Assembly (NCBI GenBank): GCA_937966555.1
Contig: CALCLY010000025.1
Location: forward strand, 111,614 to 175,613
DNA from: CALCLY01 sp900552775
GTDB taxonomy: Bacteria; Bacillota; Clostridia; UMGS1883; UMGS1540
DNA length: 64,000 nt
Direction: 5' to 3'
A program made the position numbers and the translations under genes. The stretch's first letter is position 1; every line of letters begins with the position of its first letter. The notes below the pieces were generated by a model. It did no database searches. It worked only from the letters and a program-made list of their open reading frames with translations, and was not told the origin of the DNA. Below are positions 17,322 through 25,545 of the stretch, piece by piece.

Positions 17322-18977
17322 ATGAAAAAAAATGGGAATTATCCATATTATGAAGTTGAGCCTTTCGGTTCTATATATGAAATGCTTTGCTTGGGGGAAA
17401 AGGAAGCGGGCAATAAAACGGCTTTTAAATTTAAAAAAGGCAGAAACGATATTGCCGAGGTTAAATACTCTGAATTTAAAAAGAGCGTTGATGAACTTTA
17501 TTCCGCACTTTGCGTGCTCGGTTTTGACAAAGAGCATATAGCATGTATAGGCGAAAACAGCTATAAATGGGTTCAGACTTATTTGGCTGCCCTTGTGTCG
17601 GATGGTGTTTTTGTGCCTATTGACAAGGATTTGCCCGATAATGATATAATTAATGTACTTTGCCACAGTGACAGTGGAATTGTTTTCTGTACGGAAAAGT
17701 ATCTTAAGTTGTTTGAAAAGAGAAAAGAAGATCTTCCTAAGATTAAAAAGATTGTCTGCTTCTCGGCAGAAAGTGATACGGATGATGTTTTGTCTTTTGA
17801 CGGTCTTTTTAAGCTCGGCGAAAAAAATATGAAAGTGCCGAATACGGACAGAGACAAAGATAAACTTAAACTTTTGGTTTACACATCCGGTACAACGGGC
17901 ATGGCAAAGGGCGTTATGCTTTCGGAGCATAATCTTGTTGCCGGCGTTTATCACGGTCTGCATGTTTCCACGGTGTTTACAACGTGCCTTTCCGTTTTGC
18001 CTTATCACCATACATATGAGGCTGTCTGCGGTCTTTTGGTATCGCTTCACAAACATTCGTGCATATGCATAAACGAAAGCTTAAAAGCCGTGCTGCCCAA
18101 TCTGAGTTTATACAGACCCGATTATATTTTGCTGGTTCCGGCATTTGTTGAGGTGTTTTACAATAAAATACAGAAAACCATTGAATCGGGCAATAAAACC
18201 GCAGCTTTCAAAATGCTTATGAAAATAAGCGGCGGTCTCAGAAAAATAGGAATAGATGCAAGAAAATTGATTTTCGGCTCAATACATAAGGCGTTTGGAG
18301 GAAGACTCCGCAAAATTGTTTCCGGCGGTGCTCCTATAAGACCCGAAATAGGCGAGTTTTTTGATGCAATCGGCATAAATTTAATAAACGGATACGGAAT
18401 AACTGAGTGTTCGCCGCTTGTTTCGGCAAACCGCGACTATTATAACAATCCTTCTACGGTAGGCGTAACGCTTCCCTGCAACAAGGTTGAGATAAGAGAC
18501 AAAAACGAAGACGGAATCGGAGAAATCTGCGTTAAGGGCGAAACGGTTATGCTCGGATATTACAAAAATGAGGAAGAAACGAAAAAAGCCCTTATAGACG
18601 GTTGGTTCTATACCGGAGATTACGGTAAATTCAATGAAGAAGGTCAGCTGTGCATAACGGGAAGAAAGAAAAATATTATAGTTTTGCGTAACGGCAAAAA
18701 CATATACCCCGAGGAAATAGAAAGCTATATACAGAATATTCCTGAGATTGCCGAAGTGGTGGTTTATGCTTCCAAAGATGAAAACGGTGAAGAAAGAGGT
18801 CTGATTGCGGAGGTTTATCCCGCAGAACCTATAGAAAGAGTACCTCTTGCCAAAAAGATAAGAGATGCTCTCTCGGGACTGCCTTCGTATAAACAGGTTC
18901 ATCAAATAAAAATTCGTGATACCGAATTTGAAAAAACAACTTCAAAAAAGATTAAAAGAGCTAAATATAACGGCTGA
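17322..18977 (+). CDS. AMP-dependent long-chain acyl-CoA synthetase
   Basis: A 551-residue adenylate-forming enzyme that activates a carboxylic acid, probably a fatty acid, to its CoA thioester through an acyl-AMP. Motifs: the AMP-binding P-loop YTSGTTGMAKG near 187, YGITECSP near 361 and the C-terminal hinge GRKKNIIVLRNGKNIYPEE near 447-465. KTTSKKIKR near the C-terminus carries the catalytic Lys of the thioester half-reaction. It has no signal peptide. It stands alone behind its own promoter and converges with aroE-aroK, overlapping it by 17 bp. The chain length of its substrate is unknown. Confidence 0.85.
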   Translation: MKKNGNYPYYEVEPFGSIYEMLCLGEKEAGNKTAFKFKKGRNDIAEVKYSEFKKSVDELYSALCVLGFDKEHIACIGENSYKWVQTYLAALVSDGVFVPIDKDLPDNDIINVLCHSDSGIVFCTEKYLKLFEKRKEDLPKIKKIVCFSAESDTDDVLSFDGLFKLGEKNMKVPNTDRDKDKLKLLVYTSGTTGMAKGVMLSEHNLVAGVYHGLHVSTVFTTCLSVLPYHHTYEAVCGLLVSLHKHSCICINESLKAVLPNLSLYRPDYILLVPAFVEVFYNKIQKTIESGNKTAAFKMLMKISGGLRKIGIDARKLIFGSIHKAFGGRLRKIVSGGAPIRPEIGEFFDAIGINLINGYGITECSPLVSANRDYYNNPSTVGVTLPCNKVEIRDKNEDGIGEICVKGETVMLGYYKNEEETKKALIDGWFYTGDYGKFNEEGQLCITGRKKNIIVLRNGKNIYPEEIESYIQNIPEIAEVVVYASKDENGEERGLIAEVYPAEPIERVPLAKKIRDALSGLPSYKQVHQIKIRDTEFEKTTSKKIKRAKYNG

Positions 18978-20187
18978 GTATCTTTTCGGCGGCGGTGCTT
19001 ACGGCACCGTCGTTTTTTATTTCTTCGTCCGCATATTTTCTGTATAAGGGAAGACGTTCGGAATACATTTTTTTAAGCACCTCGGGATTTTTTGAAAGAG
19101 GTCTGCCGTCTGAAGCCAAGAGGTATGTGCTACGGTCGATATAATAAATGTGTCCGTTTTGGGAAAGCGCCTTCATGTTTTCTTCTCTGAGCACGGCGCC
19201 GCCTCCCGTTGCAATAATTTGGGAATGACCCGCAGCTGCTTTTTTGATTGCAGCGGTTTCGGCATTTCTGAAATACTCTTCGCCGAATTTGGAAAAAATA
19301 TCAGGTATATTCATGCCCTCGCTTTTTACAACTTCCGCATCTGTATCAACAAGGTGTTTGCCGGTTTTTTTTGCAATAATTTTTGCAAAAGTTGATTTGC
19401 CGCAGCCGGGCATACCTGTAAGTACAATATTTTCCGTATCACGCAGAAGCGTTTCGTATATCTCGTCGGTTTTTCCGGAACCGAAGTTTTTGGATGTGAA
19501 TATTTCACCGGCACGCACGCCCTGTGCGGCAAGCATATAAAGACCGCCTCCGGCATTGAGCCCGAGAGATAAAGCTTCCGTTATGAGCTCGGTTCTGAGG
19601 GGATTGTATATTGCGTCAAGCACACCGCAGAGATTTTTGAAATTTTTAAGCGACAGCGGCTTACGGTATATATCCGGAAACATGCCTATGGGGGTTGTGT
19701 TTACAATAATTTCCGCATCTGCGGCATTTTCGTATACATTTTCATAGTTCAGTTCACCGCTTCGTGACACAAAACGTATTTTTGAGGCTCCGCTGTCAGA
19801 CGCAGCGGCAAAAACGGTTTTTGATGTTCCGCCGGTGCCGAGAATAAGAACAGTTTTGTTTTTAAAGCTTATTCCGCATTTTTCGGCAAGCGAACAGAAC
19901 CCGAAATAATCGGTGTTAAAGCCTTTTATGCCGCCGGAGCTTTTAAGAAGAGTATTAACTGCACCGATTTTCTTTGCTTTGTCGGAAATTTGTGAGCAAA
20001 ACGGTATAACGTCTGTTTTGTAAGGTATTGTGACATTCATACCGGTATAATCAAAATCACGGACAATTTTTTCAAGATTTTCCCGTTTGGTCGGGTATAG
20101 CTCATAGGAATAACCGAGCATTTCATGAATTTTTTTTGAATAGCTGTGGGAGAGTTTTTCTCCGATAAGGCCGCATTTTATTTCCAA
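18961..20187 (-). CDS. aroE-aroK: fused shikimate dehydrogenase - shikimate kinase
   Basis: A 408-residue bifunctional protein for two consecutive steps of the shikimate pathway. Residues 1 to about 250 form AroE: shikimate-binding SHSYSKK (13-19), NVTIPYK with the catalytic Lys near 59, NTDYFGF near 94, and NADP-binding GTGGTSKT near 116. Residues from about 252 form AroK: Walker A GMPGCGKST, DTDAEV and GGGAVLRE. The two halves join without a long linker. The start is TTG, 9 nt after AAGGAG, and overlaps the tyrA stop by 10 bp. Last gene of the ilvE-tyrA-aroEK operon; no separate terminator is seen before the convergent gene. Confidence 0.9.
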   Translation of the reverse strand: MEIKCGLIGEKLSHSYSKKIHEMLGYSYELYPTKRENLEKIVRDFDYTGMNVTIPYKTDVIPFCSQISDKAKKIGAVNTLLKSSGGIKGFNTDYFGFCSLAEKCGISFKNKTVLILGTGGTSKTVFAAASDSGASKIRFVSRSGELNYENVYENAADAEIIVNTTPIGMFPDIYRKPLSLKNFKNLCGVLDAIYNPLRTELITEALSLGLNAGGGLYMLAAQGVRAGEIFTSKNFGSGKTDEIYETLLRDTENIVLTGMPGCGKSTFAKIIAKKTGKHLVDTDAEVVKSEGMNIPDIFSKFGEEYFRNAETAAIKKAAAGHSQIIATGGGAVLREENMKALSQNGHIYYIDRSTYLLASDGRPLSKNPEVLKKMYSERLPLYRKYADEEIKNDGAVSTAAEKILSRYI

Positions 20188-21032
20188 AGATTATTCTCCT
20201 TACCGTCTATATATTCCGAAAGGCTGCTGCCTTCCTCCAAAAGCTTTTTAAGCTTATTCACATCATCGTCTTTTAAAGCGTCTAAGTATTCCGCCAGTCT
20301 TTCGCACATTGCGGAAAGCTCCGGTATTACAAATTCGCGGTTTAAAGACAGTATATCCGCCCACATCTCGGCATCAAGCTTTGCGCCGCGTGAGATACTT
20401 TTGTAGCTTTCGCCCGAAAATCCGTAGTGATTTGCCGCGACAGGACTTTTTATATATGCATTTGATATAATTCTTGTAAGCTGAGAAGTAAAAGCCGCCA
20501 TGCGGTCATGCTCGCGCGGAGAAGAGATTTCGATATTTCCGAATCCGACTGCGCGCAGCAGCCTCTGCACCTTGTCGAGAATGAGAACGGGTGCTGATGC
20601 CGTAGGTGTAAGTACAATATTTGCACCGTCAAAAAATTTCGGATTTGAAGCGTCAAATCCTTTTTTTACGCTTTCGGCAAACGGGTGTGCGCCTATGAAT
20701 GTAAAACCGTATTGCTCGGCTATGCGAAATCCATCGCGGCATATGGGCACTTTTATATCGCACATATCGATTACCGTGACATCGGGAGAGAGAAGACGCG
20801 AATGAAATTCAAGGTAACGCACCGTCTCTCCCGGAGGAAGAGCCAGAAAAAGAACGTCAAGCTTTTTCAGCATATCGCCTTCGGCTATATCGTCTATGAC
20901 TTTTGTGATTTTTGCTTTTATGTTTATATTGTTATTTTTGTCATACCCGAAAACATAGTGCGAGGTTTTAAGTTTAATTGCTTTTGCAAGAGAGGCCCCT
21001 GTTATTCCGAGACCTGCAATACCTACTATCAT
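20178..21032 (-). CDS. tyrA: prephenate dehydrogenase
   Basis: A 284-residue NAD(P)-dependent enzyme of tyrosine synthesis that converts prephenate to 4-hydroxyphenylpyruvate. The N-terminal Rossmann motif is GIAGLGITGASLAKA (4-18); IGAHPFAESVKKGF near 118 is the family substrate-side motif, followed by a helical C-terminal domain (about 165-284). There is no fused chorismate mutase or ACT domain. GGGAG precedes the ATG. It lies 27 bp after ilvE and overlaps aroE-aroK. Confidence 0.85.
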   Translation of the reverse strand: MIVGIAGLGITGASLAKAIKLKTSHYVFGYDKNNNINIKAKITKVIDDIAEGDMLKKLDVLFLALPPGETVRYLEFHSRLLSPDVTVIDMCDIKVPICRDGFRIAEQYGFTFIGAHPFAESVKKGFDASNPKFFDGANIVLTPTASAPVLILDKVQRLLRAVGFGNIEISSPREHDRMAAFTSQLTRIISNAYIKSPVAANHYGFSGESYKSISRGAKLDAEMWADILSLNREFVIPELSAMCERLAEYLDALKDDDVNKLKKLLEEGSSLSEYIDGKENNLWK

Positions 21033-21059
21033 GGCTTGACGCTCCCTTCCGAAAGTTTT

Positions 21060-22124
21060 TTATTTTACTTCGACTCTCCAGCCGAGGGGATCTTCAATCT
21101 TGCCCCACTGAATTCCCGTTACGGTATCGTATATTTTCTGGCTGACAGGGCCTATCTCGCCATTTCCGATTGTCATAACTTCGTCTTTGTAACGGAGCTT
21201 TCCGACAGGGGAGATAACGGCTGCCGTTCCTGTGCCGAACACTTCTTCGAGTTTTCCGCTGTGCTGAGCTTCAAGAAGCTCGTCAACGCTTATTCTCTTT
21301 TCAACAACATCCATACCCCAGTGTTTGCAGAGATTTATAACAGAGTCGCGCGTAACGCCGGGAAGTATGCTTCCGTTGAGCATCGGAGTTACGATTTTTC
21401 CGTCAATTTTAAAGAATATATTCATAGCGCCGACTTCTTCTATGTATTTTCTTTCAACGCCGTCAAGCCAGAGAACCTGGGAATAACCGTCATCGTGAGC
21501 TTTAACCTGAGCAATCAGGCTTGCGGCATAGTTTCCGCCTGTTTTTGCAAAACCCATACCGCCTTTTACGGCACGTACATACTCATCTTCAATCCAGATG
21601 CCGACGGGCTTTAATCCGCTTTCATAGTATGCGCCGCTTGGCGAAAGAATAATTATGAAAAGATATGTTTTTGAAGGTGCAACTCCCAAAAACTCATCTG
21701 TGGCAATTATAAAAGGTCTGATATAAAGGCTTGTGCCTTCCGCTGTCGGAATCCAGTCTTTGTCAACCGATACAACGGCTTTAACAGCTTCCACAAAATC
21801 GTTTTCGTCTATATGGGGAATACAGAGTCTGGTGTTTGAATTGTTCGCTCTTTTTGCGTTCATGTCAGGACGGAAAAGATAGATTTTGCCGTCTGCACCG
21901 CGGTAAGCCTTCATACCTTCAAACATTTCCTGACCGTAGTGGAAAACCATAGCGGCAGGGGAAAGAGATATTTTCTCGAAAGGAACAATTCTTGCATCGT
22001 GCCATCCCTGTCCTTCGGTGTAATTCATCACGAACATATGGTCCGTAAATATTTTGCCGAACCCCAGATTGTTCTGATCAGGTTTAGCGGCAGGCTTTGT
22101 TGTTTTGGTGATTTTGATTTCCAT
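21060..22124 (-). CDS. ilvE: branched-chain amino acid aminotransferase
   Basis: A 354-residue class IV PLP aminotransferase for the last step of leucine, isoleucine and valine synthesis. Family motifs: FHYGQEMFEGMKAYR near 81, SLYIRPF near 150, GFAKTGGNYAASL near 208 and WLDGVERKYIEEVGAMN near 232. Length and N-terminal extension fit the group II (eukaryote-like and many Firmicutes) enzymes. AAAGGAG precedes the ATG. First gene of the minus-strand operon, driven by the promoter at 22197-22225. Confidence 0.92.
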   Translation of the reverse strand: MEIKITKTTKPAAKPDQNNLGFGKIFTDHMFVMNYTEGQGWHDARIVPFEKISLSPAAMVFHYGQEMFEGMKAYRGADGKIYLFRPDMNAKRANNSNTRLCIPHIDENDFVEAVKAVVSVDKDWIPTAEGTSLYIRPFIIATDEFLGVAPSKTYLFIIILSPSGAYYESGLKPVGIWIEDEYVRAVKGGMGFAKTGGNYAASLIAQVKAHDDGYSQVLWLDGVERKYIEEVGAMNIFFKIDGKIVTPMLNGSILPGVTRDSVINLCKHWGMDVVEKRISVDELLEAQHSGKLEEVFGTGTAAVISPVGKLRYKDEVMTIGNGEIGPVSQKIYDTVTGIQWGKIEDPLGWRVEVK

Positions 22125-22196
22125 GTTTATTCGCTCCTTTATTATTTAGTAAAATCAATTTAAACTCAAAAAAGCGCCTTTTATACACTTTTTTAT

Positions 22197-22225
22197 ATTA
22201 TATACCTTTTTTCGCCAATTCTCAA
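22197..22225 (-). promoter_or_regulatory. sigma-A type promoter of ilvE-tyrA-aroEK
   Basis: On the minus strand, TTGAGA (22225-22220) and TATAAT (22202-22197) are 17 bp apart, leaving a leader of about 65 nt before ilvE. No T-box or leader peptide was recognised in it. Confidence 0.7.
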
Positions 22226-22244
22226 TAGTTTTTTGCGAAAACAA

Positions 22245-22285
22245 ATAAAAAAAGTCCGAATATGCCTTTCGGCTTTTATTCGGAC
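22245..22285 (-). terminator. terminator after the transaldolase-like gene
   Basis: On the minus strand a 9-bp outer stem (GTCCGAATA with its complement, 22254-22262 and 22277-22285) encloses a small GCC/GGC inner stem and is followed by seven T residues. It lies about 22 bp beyond the stop of the minus-strand gene at 22308. Confidence 0.75.
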
Positions 22286-22307
22286 CCGTGTGATCAAATG
22301 GTTTTAA

Positions 22308-22964
22308 TCATATATTGTAGTATTTGCTGCCGTTTGCAATAAACTCGTGTACAGCATTGATTGTGAGCGGATGATAAAGCATCTTGTCAAAAAGTGCAGG
22401 CGAAATTGTGAGGGCGGTTACACCGTGCATTGCTGTCATATGAATCTGCTCAACGTTTGAGAAACTTGCTGCCAGAACTTCTGTGTCAAGACCGGCGTCC
22501 GAAAGCATTTTATGAATATTCTCGGCAATTTCTATACCGTTTGTGGATATATTGTCAAGTCTGTTTATATAAGGTGCCACAAAGTCTGCTCCGGCGCATG
22601 CGGCAAGCATTGCCTGCTGGGGCGTGAAAATAGCGGTACCCGTAAGTTTATAGCCTTTTTTATGTAGGTTTTTTATAGCTTTTATTCCGTCTACCGTAAC
22701 GGGGATTTTAACGTATGTGTTTTCGCCGCTGAAGTCGCATATTCTTTTTGCTTCTTCCATTATGTCATCGGCAGTTTCGGAAAGAGCCTGAACGTGAAGC
22801 ATTTTCTCATGTCCTATTATTGCTCTTATTTCCGTTATAAGTGTTTTTAAGTCTTTTCCTGCTTTTGCCACGATAGAGGGGTTTGTTGTTATGCCGTCAA
22901 TCGGGTAATAGTCGCATATTCGCGCAATTTGTTCTGTGTCTCCGGAATCAATCAAATATTTCAT
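22308..22964 (-). CDS. transaldolase / fructose-6-phosphate aldolase-like protein
   Basis: A 218-residue (beta/alpha)8 aldolase of the small TalC/FSA group. The Schiff-base Lys is K86 in YVKIPVT; other family motifs are DGITTNPSI (23-31) and FTPQQAMLAACAGADFVAPYINRLD (about 108-132, split over strands 5 and 6). Such proteins either transfer dihydroxyacetone units in the pentose phosphate pathway or cleave fructose 6-phosphate; the sequence does not decide which. GGAGG precedes the ATG. Single-gene transcript with its own promoter and terminator. Confidence 0.82.
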   Translation of the reverse strand: MKYLIDSGDTEQIARICDYYPIDGITTNPSIVAKAGKDLKTLITEIRAIIGHEKMLHVQALSETADDIMEEAKRICDFSGENTYVKIPVTVDGIKAIKNLHKKGYKLTGTAIFTPQQAMLAACAGADFVAPYINRLDNISTNGIEIAENIHKMLSDAGLDTEVLAASFSNVEQIHMTAMHGVTALTISPALFDKMLYHPLTINAVHEFIANGSKYYNI

Positions 22965-22998
22965 TTTTGTACCTCCAAATTATCTTTTGAACATTTTT

Positions 22999-23027
22999 AT
23001 TATACTACAAAATCAACAAAAAGTAAA
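22999..23027 (-). promoter_or_regulatory. probable promoter of the transaldolase-like gene
   Basis: On the minus strand TTTACT (23027-23022) and TATAAT (23004-22999) are 17 bp apart. The -10 is perfect and the -35 matches four of six positions. Confidence 0.5.
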
Positions 23028-23094
23028 GAAGAATATTAGACAAAATAGACATAAAAATTGATAGAATTTTGTCAAAGATTTAGTTTTATCCAAT

Positions 23095-23736
23095 TTATTT
23101 GATGCGAGGCAGTGCCCATTCGAAATGTGAAGCCAGAATGCGCACGGCAATTGTAAGTCCGATTCCGCAAAGCATGGCGATTGTGCCGAGAACTCCGGCC
23201 TTAAGTATAAGGTAATAAGAAACAGAGCCTGCGGCAGCCGCAACGGCGTAGATTTTTTTGCGCAGAACAGACGGAATCTCACATACCATAAGATCACGCA
23301 GAACGCCGCCGCCCACGCCGGTCAGAATACCGACGAAAACAGACAGAAATGCATTTTCGGAAAATCCGTAAGAGAGTGCAACCTCCGTGCCGCTGACGGC
23401 AAAAACTCCCAATCCGATAGCATCGAATATATTTATTGCCGATTTTAATTTATCCATTGCGCGCGAAAATGTTTGCTCGTTAAGATATGCAAATATAAAT
23501 ATCACAACGGAGGTTGCAATGGCTGCGGAGACATACACCGGATCCGTAAAGGCTGCGGGAGGGAAGCTGCCCAAAAGAATATCGCGCATTATTCCTCCGC
23601 CTATTGCCGTGACACAGCCGAGAACCGTTATCCCCAGAATATCAAGCCTTTTTGAAACACCCGATAAAGCCCCGGAAACGGCAAAGGCAATTGTGCCGAT
23701 CATTTCGATTGTGAAGATAAAATTATCAAATAACAT
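23095..23736 (-). CDS. TRIC family (UPF0126) cation channel-like membrane protein
   Basis: A 213-residue membrane protein with seven predicted helices arranged as two similar three-helix units. The repeat signatures are GGGIMRDILLG near 46 and GVGGGVLRDLMV near 132, typical of the YicG/YadS (UPF0126) family, whose members are structurally related to trimeric intracellular cation channels. The ion carried and the physiological role are unknown. CGGAG precedes the ATG. It stands alone between the aldolase and metA. Confidence 0.8.
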   Translation of the reverse strand: MLFDNFIFTIEMIGTIAFAVSGALSGVSKRLDILGITVLGCVTAIGGGIMRDILLGSFPPAAFTDPVYVSAAIATSVVIFIFAYLNEQTFSRAMDKLKSAINIFDAIGLGVFAVSGTEVALSYGFSENAFLSVFVGILTGVGGGVLRDLMVCEIPSVLRKKIYAVAAAAGSVSYYLILKAGVLGTIAMLCGIGLTIAVRILASHFEWALPRIK

Positions 23737-23934
23737 TTAATCACTCCGATTCATCGCTTTATGCATTTATTATATAATATACGGAAAAAGGTGATTTGTC
23801 AACAAATTTGTTTTTGAACCGGATACAAATTTCAAAAAAGTACATGTGTCGAGTACAATTGCGCATATTTTTTTCGGCTTTAAAGCGCAACAATTATGTA
23901 AATTACAGAAAAATTTTGATACAGATCAAAAGAC

Positions 23935-23963
23935 TTGTTTTTTTTTCCTGTTTATGTTACAAT
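23935..23963 (+). promoter_or_regulatory. sigma-A type promoter of metA
   Basis: TTGTTT (23935-23940) and TACAAT (23958-23963) with a 17-bp spacer, followed by a leader of about 60 nt. Confidence 0.6.
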
Positions 23964-23986
23964 AGTTGTAGAAAATATCTGATTGC

Positions 23987-24014
23987 CGGTATGACACAAA
24001 GCAGTGTCATACCG
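23987..24014 (+). promoter_or_regulatory. inverted repeat in the metA leader
   Basis: CGGTATGACAC and GTGTCATACCG form a perfect 11-bp inverted repeat with a 6-nt loop, placed about 17 nt after the predicted transcription start and just upstream of the AATGGAG ribosome binding site. It has no T tail, so it is not a terminator. It could be an operator or an RNA hairpin controlling metA. It does not resemble the SAM riboswitches I know. Confidence 0.55.
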
Positions 24015-24030
24015 CGGAATGGAGTTTATT

Positions 24031-24948
24031 ATGCCGATTAAAATTGCAGACAAGCTTCCGGCGGCGCGAACACTTCGGGGCGAAAATATTTTTGTTATGA
24101 CCGAAAAAAGAGCGATGAGCCAGGATATAAGACCGCTGCGCATATTGCTTTTTAATCTTATGCCCACCAAAATCGTAACGGAAACGCAGATTCTGCGTGC
24201 GCTTTCAAATTCACCGCTTCAGGTGGAAGTTGTCTTTTTAAACACAAAAACGCATGCGTCAAAAAACACACCGCATGAACACCTTGTCGATTTTTATAAG
24301 ACGTTTGACGAAATAGAAAACAAAAAGTTTGACGGTATGATAATAACGGGCGCTCCCGTTGAAAATATGGAGTTTGAAGAAGTGGATTACTGGGACGAGC
24401 TTACGAGCGTTATGGAATGGAGCAAATCGCATGTAACTTCCACGCTGCATATATGCTGGGGCGCGCAGGCGGGGCTTTATTATCATTACGGAATAAAAAA
24501 ACACAGGCTTGAAAAAAAGATGTCAGGTGTTTTTGAACATCGCGTGCAGAAGAAAAGAAACAAACTTGTAAGAGGGTTTGACGAAACTTTTTTCGCACCT
24601 CATTCGAGGCATACCGAAACACGCATTGAAGAAGTTAAGGCTGTGCCGGAACTTGATATTATTGCCGTTTCGGACGAGGCGGGGCTGTATCTTGCGGCGT
24701 CAAAAGACGGAAAACATGTGTTTGTGATGGGGCATTCCGAATATGACGCGGATACGCTTGACAAAGAGTATAAAAGGGATTCGGAACGCGGATTAAATCC
24801 CGAAATACCCGTAAATTACTATAAAAACAACAATCCGCTATTGCGGCCTGTTATGAGGTGGCGCGCACACTCCACGCTTCTTTTTGTAAACTGGCTTAAC
24901 TACTGTGTATATCAGATTACGCCGTATAATCTGAATGAAATAAAGTAA
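24031..24948 (+). CDS. metA: homoserine O-acetyltransferase (MetA type)
   Basis: A 305-residue homoserine acyltransferase that opens the methionine branch from homoserine. The catalytic Cys is C142 in HICWGAQ. Residue 111 is Glu (GAPVENMEF), the residue that in characterised MetA enzymes goes with acetyl-CoA rather than succinyl-CoA use, so acetyl transfer is predicted despite the common name homoserine succinyltransferase. ATG 24031 starts the conserved MPIKI and has AATGGAG upstream; the longer frame to 24004 runs into the leader hairpin. metK, also in methionine/SAM metabolism, follows two genes downstream. Confidence 0.93.
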   Translation: MPIKIADKLPAARTLRGENIFVMTEKRAMSQDIRPLRILLFNLMPTKIVTETQILRALSNSPLQVEVVFLNTKTHASKNTPHEHLVDFYKTFDEIENKKFDGMIITGAPVENMEFEEVDYWDELTSVMEWSKSHVTSTLHICWGAQAGLYYHYGIKKHRLEKKMSGVFEHRVQKKRNKLVRGFDETFFAPHSRHTETRIEEVKAVPELDIIAVSDEAGLYLAASKDGKHVFVMGHSEYDADTLDKEYKRDSERGLNPEIPVNYYKNNNPLLRPVMRWRAHSTLLFVNWLNYCVYQITPYNLNEIK

Positions 24949-24984
24949 AAAATGCTCAAATTTTGGGTTTTATGCCGATATGTA

Positions 24985-25013
24985 TTGACAAATTTCGATT
25001 TCCGATATACAAT
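24985..25013 (+). promoter_or_regulatory. sigma-A type promoter upstream of the small exporter and metK
   Basis: A perfect TTGACA (24985-24990) and TACAAT (25008-25013) with a 17-bp spacer. Its presence also shows that the membrane protein gene cannot start at the upstream in-frame codon at 24963. Confidence 0.7.
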
Positions 25014-25037
25014 ATAAAAGATTTTGAGGTGATGCAT

Positions 25038-25517
25038 TTGGCAGGTTTTTTTGAAACATTTACAAGAGAACTTTATGTTGCGCTTATTTCCATGCTGCCT
25101 GTTGTGGAACTCAGGGGGGCAATACCTGTCGGAATAGGAATGGGGCTTAATATTTTTGCGGTATATATTATTGCTGTTTTGGGCAACTGTATACCCGTGC
25201 CGATTATTTTGTGGCTTGCACGGCCCGCCGTAAAATGGCTGAAATCAACTAAGCTTTTAAGACCTTGCGCAGAAATGATTGAAAGAAAAACGAATAAAAA
25301 CAGAGATAAAATTATGAAATACAGCGCCTTCGGGCTTTTTGTGTTTGTTGCGATACCGCTTCCGGGAACCGGAGCGTGGTCGGGAGCCATTGCAGCGGCG
25401 CTTCTCGATATGAGATTTCGCTACGCGCTGCCGAGCATCGTTGGCGGCGTTATGATGGCAGGGCTTATTATGTGTTTCGGCACAAGCGCTGTTCAGTGGA
25501 TAATTAATCTGTTTTAA
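25038..25517 (+). CDS. small multidrug export family membrane protein (COG2426)
   Basis: A 159-residue membrane protein with about four hydrophobic segments of the putative small multidrug export family. Signatures are LPVVELRGAIPVGIGMG near 20 and FVAIPLPGTGAWSGA near 100. TTG 25038 is chosen because GAGGTGAT lies the right distance before it; an ATG at 25032 in the same frame is almost on top of the site. The family name is historical and transport of drugs has not been shown to my knowledge. metK follows 28 bp later. Confidence 0.7.
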   Translation: MAGFFETFTRELYVALISMLPVVELRGAIPVGIGMGLNIFAVYIIAVLGNCIPVPIILWLARPAVKWLKSTKLLRPCAEMIERKTNKNRDKIMKYSAFGLFVFVAIPLPGTGAWSGAIAAALLDMRFRYALPSIVGGVMMAGLIMCFGTSAVQWIINLF

Positions 25518-25545
25518 TATACCGTTTAAGAAAGGATAGGATAAT

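Noticed and set aside
7851..18977. Two tail-to-tail gene overlaps of exactly 17 bp (7851-7867 and 18961-18977)
   Set aside because: Short convergent overlaps are common and the equal length is most likely chance; the two overlaps share no clear motif.
20685..21614. A 309-codon open frame on the plus strand over tyrA and ilvE
   Set aside because: It is antisense to two well-supported genes, has no ribosome binding site and shows no recognisable domain.
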